Shown: piece after piece, positions 33,527-44,300 of the stretch
Position numbering within the stretch: the first letter of the stretch is position 1
How the letters are laid out: the number at the start of each line of letters is the position of its first letter
NCBI RefSeq assembly: GCF_009727055.1
Contig: NC_052357.1
Location: 81,770,345-81,834,344 of the forward strand
Length of the DNA: 64,000 nt
Direction: 5' to 3'
Source of the DNA: Benincasa hispida
Lineage: Eukaryota > Streptophyta > Magnoliopsida > Cucurbitales > Cucurbitaceae
Program-made: the position numbers and the translations under genes
Notes under the pieces: model-generated
The model's database searches: none
Seen by the model: the letters and a program-made list of their open reading frames with translations, nothing else
What the model was told of the DNA's origin: nothing

Positions 33527-35671
33527 TGAGAAAGGGATGCAAGCTCTGTCCAAGCAAGAAATCCTGCCCAAAGGTATCAGTGAGCACCTTTCTTTTTGTG
33601 AACATTACATTTTTTAGGTAAAGCAACCAGGCAAAGTTTCACAAAATCTCAGCACACCACCAAAGGAGCATTGGACTTTGTCCATTCTAACCTATGAGGA
33701 GCATCTCCTACACCAAGCCTTAGTGGCTCAAGGTATTTTCTAACCTTTATAAATGATTTTTCTAGTAAAAGCTGGATATACTTTCTTAAAACTAAGGACC
33801 AAGTTTTGGGGAAGTTTAAAGAATGGAAAGCCATGATAGAAAATCAAACATCTAAAAGGTTAAAATACTTTAAAGCCGATAATGGGCTTGAATTTTACAA
33901 TGAACACTTTGATAAATTTTATAGTGAGAATGGTATAACTAGGCATAGAACAGTGAGGTATACCTCAACAAAATGGGGTTGTTGAGAGATTAAATAGAAC
34001 CATAATGGAAAGGGTTAGGTGTTTGCTCTCTGATGCTATCTTAGAGGAAAGTTTTTGGGCAGAAGTTGCATCCTATACCGGGTATACCTTAAATAGGTGC
34101 CCTCACACATCTTTAGATTTTCTTGTGCCCTCACACATCTTTAGATTTTCTTACCCCTAAGGAAAGTGGACTAATCATCCTCTTAACCTAGATAACCTTA
34201 AGGTCTTTGGATGTGTAGGGTTTGTACACCAAAATAAGGGAAAGTTAAAGGCCAGAGTAGTCAAATGTATATTTGTAGGATTTACAGAGTGTATCAAGAG
34301 GTTTAAAATGTGGCATTCTATTGAGAGGAAGTTCTTAGTGAGGAGAGACATCACCTTTAGGGAAGAAGAGATGTTTATGCAAAATGAGAAAAAGGTAGAG
34401 GATGAAGGAGAGTCATCTAACACCGGATTTGAGGTGGAGTTACCATCTGAGCAGCCAAATGAGTCTATCTAACCTAGTAACATAGGAGAAACTAAGGAAA
34501 ATGTAGAGGAACATGAGGAGACAATATGTGAGCAATCTGATTTAAGCCAATATGTCTTAGCTAGGGATAGACAAAGGAGAACTATCATACCTCCAGCTAG
34601 ATATACTTAAATGAATTATATGAATTTGGTTTTAAATGTTGTAGTAGCTCATACTAACCAAGAACGAACTACTTTTGAGGAAGCAACAAGTTATGCTAAT
34701 GCAAGTGATTGAATTGAAGGAATGAATGGGGAGATGCATTCACTAAAGGTGAATTACACTTGGTCCTTGGTTCCTCTACGAAAAGGGTATAAACATGTTG
34801 CATCTAAATGTATTTTTAAACTTAAAGAAGGAGTATTCTATGTTCAAAAGCCTAGGTTTAAAGCTAGATCGGTTGCAAAGGGGTTCACTCAATGGGATGG
34901 AATAAACTATGTTGATATTTTCTCTCTTGTTGTAAAACAAACTTCTATAAGTTTTCCTTCTATCCCTAGTTGCTCAAAATAATCTAGAATTGTATCAACT
35001 AGATGTCAAAACTGCCTTTCTTCATGGACATCTAGAGGAGACAATGTATATGATGCAACCTAAAGGTTTTGAAATTAAAGGAAAAGAAAATCTATTTTGC
35101 TTACTCAATAAGTCTATATATGGGTTAAAACAATCACCTAGATGCTGGTATAAGAGATTCAATGACTACATTTCTAGCATTGGATTCAAAAGAAGTTCAT
35201 TTGACATATGTGCTTATGTAAACATGGGTTCTTACAAGGAAAAAGTTTACTTACTCATATATGTAGATGACATGTTGCTGGCAGGTAGGTCCAAAGAAGA
35301 TCTAACCCATGTTAAAAACCTCTTAAAAAGAGAGTTTGATATGAAGGACTTAGGAGAAGCAAGCAAGGTCCTAGGAATGGAGATCTATAGGACCAGAGAA
35401 TAGTCTATTCTTAGCATCAATCAGTCCTCTTATTGTGAAAAGATACTTAAAAGGTTCAACATGAATGATGTCAAACCTGTGAGTTTACCTAGTGCTCAGC
35501 ACTATATGTTTTCCTCAACTAACTCTCCTAAGGATTCTGACCAAGAACACCAGAAACAAATGGTTGTCATACCCTATAGTCAAGTAGTCGAAATCCTAAT
35601 GTATTTAATGATTTCTACTAGACCTGATCTCTCATATTCAACTAGTTTAGTTAGTAGATATATGTCTAATC
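33527..35671 (+). pseudogene. Copia C integrase and reverse transcriptase (broken)
   Basis: Pre-integrase and integrase coding covers about 33530-34430 with several frameshifts. A 28-bp tandem duplication at 34097-34124/34125-34152 shifts the frame. Reverse transcriptase spans about 34722-35671 in three pieces. The catalytic YVDD near 35261-35272 is intact. A TAG lies at 35401-35403. Coding stops in MSN at 35671, where a solo LTR is inserted, and resumes in frame-compatible sequence at 38177. Confidence 0.8.
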
Positions 35672-38176
35672 TAAAGGAAATCACAAGCTGAGATCTCCAT
35701 GAGCAGCGGAAGTAGATCGTTCCAAATTCCATTCAGATTGAACACAACGATTACAGTCTTAAATGAAAACATACAGATTATGCATAAACAGAAATTATAA
35801 CATGCTACAATAGACTTCAAGGGATAGGGTATGCATACCTTTGAAGAATCATTCTTCAAGTATCCTTCAATCAGTATCCAACAATGCACTCTAACGCAAT
35901 GACCGGAACCAACAACACGAACATGAACACAGCCTCCACAAACATCTAAATGCTCCTCAAACCCAATCGATTCCAACTCGATTCACGAAGAATGTAGAAC
36001 ACCACCACAAGTGTTACCTTGGTATTCTCGGTGTGAGAATTCAGAAGTTGTGGGCTTTGTATGATCTTGGATTGAGGGAGAGATGAGGTATGCGATCAAG
36101 TAAACGATCGAGTAAGTGGGAGATATGAACACTGTCTACCGCATAGACGATGTACTCAATCATTTAATAAACTGAAGCCTATCGCATATACTTTGCTACT
36201 CGATTGTGTAGCAACAATTAAAAGAGTAATTATCGTACAGTTAACTCTTAGCTGATCGTGTAGACTCCATCAATGCCATCGCTTAGTAAAACTCCTTTTA
36301 CTTGATAGCTTTTTCTGTGAGTTTTTTCCGAGTGAATGAACTACTAAATTTGGGGAAAAAATTTCTTTTATCTCACGGTTACCATAAAACTTCCAATAAC
36401 CTCCCACTCAATTTGATTATTAGATAAAAAGAATTAATTATCATATAATTATTTATTTCTTTCTGTCTTTCTGTTACGCGACAACATCACGGTTGATATA
36501 GTCAGCGCTCTGCGTTTATGATACTAAGGTGAGCTTCTTTGTCGTAAAAGAAAGGCACCGGCTCCCTACTGGGATTTGGCTTTCCTTATCTACGTGCGCA
36601 CTGCATTAGCACCCACGAGATGTTTTACGTCAAGCAAAACGTGGAGTAACTCTCGATATAGTAGTAAAGGCAAGACATGTAGTGTTTTCCAGGCGAGGAT
36701 GCCCATTATTCCCTGCTCTAACTCCTCCGATTTCCGTATACCTTGTCTCATAATCAGTGAACTTCTTGTCGATCTCGTATATTGCTCTTTCTTTCCTACC
36801 CCCCGTTCCTTTAGTCTGTATTCCAAAATACAGGTCTTCTTCAATTAGGTTCTCAAACCAAGAGACGGACACCAGCTTCTATAGTACGGGCAGACATATA
36901 TTATAAATAAATATGATAACCAACTTATCATATTATATTTATAACCTATAGTTTTAATATTTCATCTCATGAAACATATAAACCATAGTTCTTTTTCGAT
37001 CTTATGGTACTTAATATAAATCATATTTATATTAATTCCTCCATTTAATGTATCTAATACATCACACCAATTATATCACATATAATTGAATTTCCTCTTG
37101 TTAATTTGAATACTTCAAACTAACCCAAAATTTGATTCTCAACTTGAACCCATTGAGCTACCAAGGGGACCTTATGGACCTATAGCTTGAAACTCCAATG
37201 GTACGTGAATAATTGACTAAACTCTTTAGTCATGAGATCCACCATCCGTTAACTATCGGGCACTTCACTAAAGACCGACAGCTGCACTCTTTTCACTACA
37301 GATATATCTCTGTGTCCATATAACCAATCAACAGTGCGATAACCCTTCACAAATCGCTCGTAAGTACAACTGAGCCAATTTACCATTTTTCTACTATAGT
37401 TATATCTAATTCCTTAAGTACCACTGATTCCTCTAATGAACAATAAGTCATAGTCCTACGATGACTGAGTCCTCTCTTCCCAAGAGAGGGTGTGGCCACT
37501 ATGTTCAAGACCTGGAATTAGCCCTTAAGGGAGCAAATTATCTACTTACCCCTGCTTCGGGGAAGGAGTGAATTCCGTTTTGTGTAGTTGAGTTCCCAGC
37601 TCCCAATCAGACAAATCCCCAAAATGGTAAGCTTGTTGAGTTGGCAACCTGGCCAGTCTTACCCATACAAATCAAAGGACTGCCCTCAAAGGCAAAAGTT
37701 TTCAAAACACTCAGGATTAAGGTCATGTCACCTATAGTCATTTAAGTGATTTGTAAGTCTCAATTATCAACGACATTTTATAAAGAGACGAATCATCTCG
37801 TGGTCTGGTCTTATACAAACTCTTTGTATAGGACGCTCCCGCTCGCATGTCTCCACATGAATGGTCAAGGCCAAACCATTTTTAGCTCTTTACAACGCTT
37901 GTAAATATCTACAAAGCGGGCCGTATCCGTAGTGTCACCAGGATAAGGCATCCCTCCTTTATCCTTATAATACAGACCATTTAGGTTATTATTTAAGGCA
38001 TGATCCACTTGTATGTCTCACATACATGCTTAAGTTACATGAAATAACCACGGATCTTAGTTTATTGGATATGAGTAAATGCAAATAAAATAACATTTAT
38101 TTTATTAATAATAATGTGTGTACAAAAAGTTACAAACTACGAGACCACCGGGAGAATTAGGATACCAATCCCAATA
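35672..38176 (-). mobile_element. Copia family-A solo LTR inside Copia C
   Basis: TAATC at 35667-35671 is repeated exactly at 38177-38181, giving a 5-bp target duplication. Between them lies a single minus-strand family-A LTR with no internal domain, so it is a solo LTR. Both termini are altered: it starts TATTGGG instead of TGTTGGG and ends TTTA instead of CA. It is about 2.07 kb plus a foreign block of about 440 bp (36459-36897). It retains the palindrome series (for example arm TTAATATAAAT, loop CAT, near 37013-37037) and a cluster of CGAT words at 36085-36290. Confidence 0.9.
36459..36897. other. Organelle-like DNA block, candidate mitochondrial insertion (NUMT)
   Basis: A block of about 440 bp with clearly higher GC interrupts the AT-rich LTR between TTTATT and ATATTATAAA. 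The same LTR region in other copies (for example 24640-24690) has no such block, so it is an insertion. Its texture (mixed composition with words such as GGCACCGGCTCC and CTACGTGCGCAC, and open frames on both strands) resembles plant mitochondrial intergenic DNA. I do not recognise a gene. Chloroplast origin, or another nuclear repeat, remains possible. Confidence 0.5.
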
Positions 38177-38181
38177 TAATC

Positions 38182-38817
38182 CTGGTAAGAGACACTGGGA
38201 GGCAAATAAATGGATCATAAGGTATCTAGTTTAGTTTAAAAACTCAAAGTTAGCCTATCAAAGGTCAGCTGAACCAAACCTAGAGCTTTATGGATATGTT
38301 GGTGCTGACTATGCTGGTCATTTGGACAAAAGGAGGTCCTTAACAGGCTACCTTTTCCTTTTTGATCCTAATCTAATAAGTTGGAAAACATCACTATAGC
38401 CTATAATAGCCTTATCTACAACTGAAGTTGAATATATGGTTCTAACTGAAGCAATTAAAGAGGTTTTGTGGCTCAAGGGACTGTCGAAAGACTTTGAAAT
38501 AGATCAAACAGTAGTGAAACTCTACTGTGATAACCAAAGTGTTAATCATTTGTCCCGAATCCACAATTCCTCACTAGAACAAAGCACATTGATATCAAAT
38601 ATCATTTTATGGAGATAAAATTAAGACAGGAGTAGAAATTTTAAAAGTCCATACTTTTGACAATGCAGTTGATATGTTAACAAACTTGGTTCAAAGCTTA
38701 AATTGTTTAAATGTTTAGAACATGTTGGTTTTAAGCTTCCAGACACAGGGTAGACAAACCGGTCAGAACCAGAAAGATCATGAATATTGCAAGGCATTGG
38801 AGTCAATGTGGAGAATT
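38182..38817 (+). pseudogene. Copia C RNase H and 3' untranslated tail
   Basis: Coding resumes after the solo LTR with the end of reverse transcriptase and the RNase H domain. ADYAGHLDKRRSLTGY is encoded near 38306-38355, STTEVEYM near 38412-38436 and LYCDNQSVNHL near 38519-38551. Stops occur within (for example near 38237 and 38397) and at 38618. The purine-rich stretch just upstream of 38818 leads into the 3' LTR. Confidence 0.8.
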
Positions 38818-39469
38818 TGAAGAAGCTTTGACTCAAATACCTCAAATTTTGTTCATTTATAACTAACTTGTATAACAGTCAGCTGGTATACTCTTATAAA
38901 TACAACTGATTTCGAATTCAAATTACAGAGTTATCATCATTTTCTTAGTTTTCTATAAACATAAAAATTTTTACGCAATCTTCATCAAGTAAAAGAATTC
39001 AGATCTTTCTGTTGACGTAGGCATTCTTGCCGAACCACGTAAACACTGTGTCTTCTTCTTCTTCCTTTATCTTTCTTGTTCAATCGAGTATTTCTTTACT
39101 GCAAATTGCATGCCATTCATTTAATTTTCAAATCACATCGAGTAATCAGATTATCGAGTGAATCGTGCATCGATTCTTCACTATCGAGTAGCTCCGAGTA
39201 CATCGTTTTTACCTTTGAGTCGCACCGAGTATCATTCAAGAACCGTCGAGTACGATTGAGTATTAGTTATGTTGTCATCAAGTTGCATCAAGGATTGAAT
39301 AGAGACTAGTCAGATGAAGAAGGGAATTCTGATCGAGGATCAAGTAGGAAACAGTTGAGCATCGAGTTCCGAGTATCGAGGATTTGGCATAATAGTTTTG
39401 AGCCATTTCTTCATCTCTCCAATGTTGATCTTGAGTATCTGGGACTTGTGAAGAGTGATCAGCCCAACA

Positions 39470-39584
39470 ATACCATTTATATTCATTATGTCCGACTAAA
39501 TATCCTAGAAAAAACACACTTATGTGCCCTAGGGTCAAATTTTGTTCTCCACGGTTGTAGGTTAGTTGCATAGCTCAAACACTA
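39470..39584 (-). pseudogene. Copia B integrase C-terminal fragment
   Basis: After the ATACC duplication, the minus strand encodes the KFDPRA...FLGY-type end of a Copia integrase in shifted frames. This is the stretch that should directly precede 31475 in Copia B. It confirms that Copia C was inserted into Copia B. It is bounded on the right by a Gypsy-like LTR. Confidence 0.7.
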
Positions 39585-42345
39585 AAAAACTTTGAGGGAA
39601 CTATGTAAGGAAGTGCTTTATTTAGAATCGGTATAGGGAACTTCCCAGTTTAGGGCTTTAGAGGGTATGAGTATAAATCCTGAGCCCTAATTTCTCTACT
39701 TGTGTATGTTCCCTACTGAGACGAGTATGGTAAGTAGGTTGATGTGAGGATTAATGTTTAATTGTAGGGAAAAGGGTAAAGAGTTAGAAGAAATGTTAAA
39801 GTTCGAAAGCTTGACTCTTGGGTGAAGCTAGAAAATTGGCTAAGTGTTTGCCCATGCTTTGGCCTTATGCTAGGCATTGGAGTTGAGTCAAGGGCGTTGG
39901 CGTTGCTCATTTGAGAGGTTAGTTGGGCATTTAAGAAAGCCAAGTGTGGCCGAGTAAAGAACAGCCATGCATTGGACAAGGCATGCGGCAACCAAGTTTT
40001 GGAGGTTATCATGCATGTGGCAGAATCAGGTGTGCGCGAACGTGGGCGCTGGGCATTGGAATGTTTCGCACACGGATGATTGTGTAGCTACATGCGATGC
40101 TAAATGATGCGCTAAGCGTTGTGCTAGACGATAGCGCTACACGATAGGCGATGATGTTACATGATAAGTATAAGCACTAGGCGATGCACTACACGACGGC
40201 GCTACACGATAGGCGTGAGCGCTAGACGATGGGCATGATGCATTAGATGATTGGGTCAGTGTTACATAATGAGCAACAACGAGAGATACGCGATGAGCGA
40301 CAGCGAGATATACACGATGAGCGACAACGAGAGATACACGATGGGCGACAGCAAGAGCTATGCGATGGATGCTGAGCTAAACGATTGTAGCATGCGTTGA
40401 TAGTGGATGAAGTAATCAGTCTTAACCACCGATTAAAGGGCAACAACTGTCCTAAGTACCAGATTTAACTCCATTTAAGCTAGAGGTGTCATGCTAGGCT
40501 TTAATGGTAAATAGTGGGAAACAATATAAAAGGGAGGCTGAACTTCAAAAGCTCAGTTTGAACAATTCCTCCGTGTAAATTGAGAGATCTTGGTGTCCTT
40601 GGAAAGATCTGAGAGTCTAGTTTTAGAGGTGATGCTGTCAAAAGAAGGTCTCACCAGAATAAGGCGAAAGAATGGGAAAAGTGACCAGAGGTTCAGTTTA
40701 AGAGTGAATCCGGGCCGTCGATTAAGAATTGAGGCTCCAAGATGAACCACGAAGAATGTGAAGCTAAAAGTTTAAGGTAAGCTTTCTAAGACAATTATAA
40801 ACAAGTTTATAGAAGGAAATTTCTTGAGATGAGCTCTAGAAGTTGAGTTATTAATTTTGAAAATTGAATATGGAATTCTATGAACAAGCAGGCAACTACT
40901 TGGGTTGAGTAAGTTGGCAGCTCAAAGTAGGCGCTCGAGAAAACTAAGGGCTGAGCACTCTATGCATTGGACCTGCTGTGTGGGCTGAGGAAGGCTTGCA
41001 TTGAAGTCTTGGACGCATAAATAGCCTTTGTGAATAACCATATACGGTAAAAGGAACACTTAAAGCAAGTGTTGGTTGCACAAGTGGGATGTGTTTGTGT
41101 GGTGTGGTTGGACACATAGCAAGAGCCAAAGTCTCAAGGAAATTTCTAAGTACTAGGCCTACAGCAAGGTATGCGTTTGAGTGAAAGTCTTCTAGGGGAA
41201 GGCTAAACGCAAAGCTTATTTGAGAGTTAGTCTTAAAAGGGAGACCAATTCTAGTAGCTAAATATATGCTTTTGTGTCCACAGGATTGACACCAGTGAGT
41301 GACTAAATATTTACAATGTTTTTTTTTAAGAAACGATGTTTTAAAAAAGATTATTCTCATGCTAGCTAGTTTTATAAGGTAGTTTTCCAAGAAAACTATG
41401 AGTTATGTTGTAAACGCATGCCATATATGAAAGTTTGTTAAAAAAAAACTATTTATGTGTGTTTAAATACACAAAGCATGCGTTAGTACCTTTAAAGATA
41501 TGTTTTCTATGCGTTTTTCTTTACATGCGTTAAAGAGAAAGTCATGGTATGACTAGTATTACTTTAAGCTCGATACTGAGGGACATTGAAAAGGTATCTG
41601 AGCAGTAGTACCTAAGGTATGACGATACTTATAACCACGTGCACGTAGGTAGTTTAAAGTCATAGATTGAGCAAAAGGGTTCTCTTTTGACTAAGTCAGA
41701 GATCGAGCAAAAGAGTTCTCTCTTGACTAAGCAGTTGATGTTGGGATTTAACCACAGCAGGGTTATTCTCAACTAAGGAACAGTTTAATGTTTTATGATG
41801 AAAACAACTTTACTTGTTTTATGCTTGGAAAATGTTTATATTTCAGTACAAGGTTACTGTAAAAATTTATATTTCAGTATGATCTCTTTAATGAGACTTA
41901 TGCATGAGAACCAGTTTTCTTTCTTAAGTCACTCACTAGGCTAGTAAGCTCACCCCGTTTTCAAATGTTTTTCTTTCCCCCAGGTAGCAGTCAAATCCTC
42001 AGAAGGTAGTTCTGCATCTTCTCTACCACTAAAAGGCAAGAGTTATTGTAGCCCGCCAGCTAGGTAGTTACTGTAAATAGTTGTACACATGTTATAGTTG
42101 TTCATGTAGGGACTAAGTTTGGGTGTCGAGACTTATGAGACTTATGATGTAATCTCTGTAAATGTTTTGTGTTTAATACTTAATATTTATTTTGGCCATA
42201 GAGGCAGCCACTATGTTTGAGATTGCATGTTGGTATCAGATTATTTCCGCTAGAGTTAGTAGGCAGTAAGTCATAAAAGGGTTGATAACTGTTGTAGTTA
42301 TGTCCTTTCCTAGACTAAGAGAGTAGTCTGGGAGGGGTTGTCACA
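39585..42345 (+). mobile_element. Gypsy-like large LTR inserted in Copia B integrase
   Basis: About 2.76 kb without coding potential, ending GGGTTGTCACA. The layout resembles the LTRs at 54788 and 57485: a U3-like part with short tandem repeats, then a segment with TCACTCACTAGG (about 41931), an AT-richer tail, and a C/G-rich end. Coding of Copia B integrase flanks both sides, with about 180 bp of target apparently missing. The left end is not resolved and no target duplication was found. No internal domain is present, so a solo LTR is the simplest reading. Confidence 0.55.
40268..40363. repeat. Four tandem 24-bp repeats
   Basis: Units at 40268-40291, 40292-40315, 40316-40339 and 40340-40363, consensus start GATGAGCGACA. 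Looser copies of ACACGATAGGCG occur from about 40130. Each unit is eight codons long, so short repetitive ORFs arise, but nothing indicates a protein. Confidence 0.85.
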
Positions 42346-43427
42346 ATGAGGTTGATCAAATAAGTAGTTGTCAAGATGCATTCTTAAAGCTCTTGTTAGT
42401 TTTACTGTGGAATATGTGGATTACTCCTTTGATGAATTGTTCCATTGTTTGGAATATGTGGATTACTCCTTTGATGAATTGTTCCATTGTTTCTCAAGAG
42501 AGAATTCATTTCATGGTTCACAAACTCAGTCCCATTATCACTTCTTAGCACTTTTATTTGTCTATGAAATTGAGTATTGATGAAAGCAAAGAATTCTTAG
42601 AGAGTTTTATGGAACTGAGGAATTGACTTTGTAAGGACCCCATAAATCAATGTGTATCAGGTCAAAAGATTCCAGTTTCTCAACTTTTGTAATTCTTTCT
42701 GGGAAAGTTAATCCTACTTAGACAGAACAAACATTACAAACATAATTCTTAGTATAATTCCTTACTATGGGCAACATGGTTAACGAACAATGTGTCATTC
42801 TAGTATGCCATAACAAAATATCACTCTCATTATATTCAAAGTTTCTAACATTTCCAGAAATCAGAGTTTGAAACTGTCTATCCATAATCATGTTATTCTC
42901 AAAAAGTTGCTGTATTTTTTCCTGTGGAACTCCAAAATTGTTTCCTTCAATCTTGGTATAAGCCCTGTTCATGTCTCCCAATGGCTATGAACCTATTCTC
43001 CTTGTTCTGAAATAGACATCTAACAAGTTTTACCTAAACTTGGGCATGAACAACACTTTCTTCAAACCAAGATTATCATGCAATTGTATTGATTGACCCT
43101 ATGCAACATAGACAGGCATTGTTGGGTAGGTAAACAGGACTTGGTTTTTCAATAGTTCGAAGTTTCATCGAGGTTTCAAAGAATGGAATCAAATGATTGC
43201 TTGGCTCAGTATCAACAATCCATTCATTATCCAACAAAGAATTAGTATGTGAAAAATTTGCAAATGCAATATGAGCAAAGTTGGTATCCATGCTCCCTTT
43301 TCTTCTTCCAAGACTTTCAAGGCTAAGATTGATTTCTTCAATTCTTGCGGTTTCAGCCATGATGAATTAAAGAGTATTTAGAGAGAACAAAAATAATGAT
43401 TTCAGAGCAGGATGGCTCCGATACATG
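42346..43427 (-). pseudogene. Copia B pol, 5' part: protease, pre-integrase, integrase core (decayed)
   Basis: Minus-strand remnant. It starts at an ATG at 43360, shortly after a primer-binding-site-like TGTATCGGAGCC (about 43410-43421). Almost all gag is missing; the frame goes straight to the protease, whose active site reads VDTEPSNH with the usual Gly-Ala replaced. The pre-integrase zinc segment (WHTRMTH, then CNVC) is at 42981-42718. The integrase core follows (IHIDLWGP near 42640), with a 42-bp in-frame tandem duplication at 42409-42492. It is cut at about 42346 by the Gypsy-like LTR. Confidence 0.8.
42409..42492. repeat. 42-bp perfect tandem duplication
   Basis: Units 42409-42450 and 42451-42492 are identical and begin GGAATATGTGGATTACTCC. 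On the minus strand this duplicates 14 codons of the Copia B integrase, just after the second catalytic aspartate region, and keeps the frame. Confidence 0.95.
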
Positions 43428-43675
43428 AAGAACTAGGGTTTCAATCAAACCATATTTTCTCAATATATAATTATAAATTACAAATGATGGTTAGTTATAA
43501 AACAACCATGAAAAATCTAAAAATAAATAAATAAATTGTTATCCTAAATATAAGAAAGAATGAAGGAAGTCTAACTAGGCCTAACCATAATTGAAAACTA
43601 ACTCTAAAGAAAACAATCCAATAAAAATAATAGAATGAATAAATCTCCATAAATCTTTCAATTGTATTTCCTATA
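43427..43675 (-). mobile_element. Truncated 5' LTR of Copia B
   Basis: About 249 bp matching the first part of the LTR at 28843-29542. On the minus strand it starts TATAGGAAATACAA at 43675 and ends CTTCA at about 43427, where a primer-binding site follows. It lacks roughly the last 450 bp of the other LTR. It lies about 625 bp beyond the bHLH stop codon. Confidence 0.7.
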
Positions 43676-44300
43676 AAAACCCACCACCCAATTTCTTTCT
43701 TTTCAATAAGCACCTTCGAATTTTCAGCTCCAGTTTCCTTATCAGTTTTAGAGTGATTTTAAATACAATAAAAGTAATTTTAATCATTTTAAAATCATTC
43801 CCAAACATGTCATTCCACTAATAAATTATCATCACGAGTCTCAAATATGTAAACAATACCAAAAAAAATAAAAAATTGCAAAAACAAATAACAAAAGAAG
43901 GATAAGAAGATTTCCTTCTATTTGAAAATTTCCATGGAAACTCGTACAAAAGCTTCAACCTTCAATTTCATCCTCTAATCTACAATCCCAATTCAAACCA
44001 ATTCTCATCAGCCTCGCCCACAAAATCTAAATTTACATTCCTTTTCTGCTATTAATCCATCTTCTTCTGCTAAAATTCGAAGAACAATAGTTAGAAACTG
44101 AATCCTATACAGAATTTAATCTTTTTTTTTTCCTTTGTCAACTTGAAAACATTTGAATTTCTGTTGAGGAATAAAATGAGCTTTTTTTCCACTTCATTTG
44201 CAAGAAGTTAGCGCTCTGGTTTCAACCGCCCTGCCATTGCCAAATAAAGTATAGATCAAACATCTCTAGCTTTAGAACATTAGAATGCAAAGTTAGAAGA
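43676..44300 (-). other. 3' flank and probable 3' UTR of the bHLH gene
   Basis: No coding region. Composition is AT-rich, with probable 3' UTR nearest the stop at 44301. I see no repeat signature until the Copia B LTR at 43675. Confidence 0.5.

Larger units (their letters stand above)
31481..39469 (+). mobile_element. Copia C, complete-ended LTR retrotransposon inserted in Copia B
   Basis: LTRs at 31481-32131 (651 bp) and 38818-39469 (652 bp), both starting TGAARAAGCTTTRACTC and ending AACA. The target duplication is ATACC. The primer-binding site TGGTATCAGAGC lies at about 32137-32148, and a purine-rich stretch precedes 38818. Order inside is gag, protease, integrase, reverse transcriptase, RNase H, all plus strand and all broken. 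By eye the LTRs differ at roughly one site in ten over their first 390 bp, so the insertion is not recent. The LTRs are rich in ATCGAG and related words (31747-32045; 39079-39380). A 2.5-kb solo LTR interrupts it at 35672-38176. Confidence 0.9.

Noticed and set aside
36576..36872. Overlapping ORFs of 80-90 codons on both strands in the organelle-like block
   Set aside because: No domain or known protein recognised. Overlap on both strands reflects lack of stops in higher-GC non-coding DNA.
40243..40446. Cys/Ser/Arg-rich minus-strand ORF that looks like a small cysteine-rich peptide
   Set aside because: It is a translation of the 24-bp tandem repeat, with no signal peptide.
42283..42303. Hairpin with arm ATAACT near the end of the Gypsy-like LTR, possibly a fourth GAAA-type hairpin
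   Set aside because: The arms are only 6 bp, the loop is GTTGT rather than GAAA, and it lies at the LTR 3' side rather than at its start.
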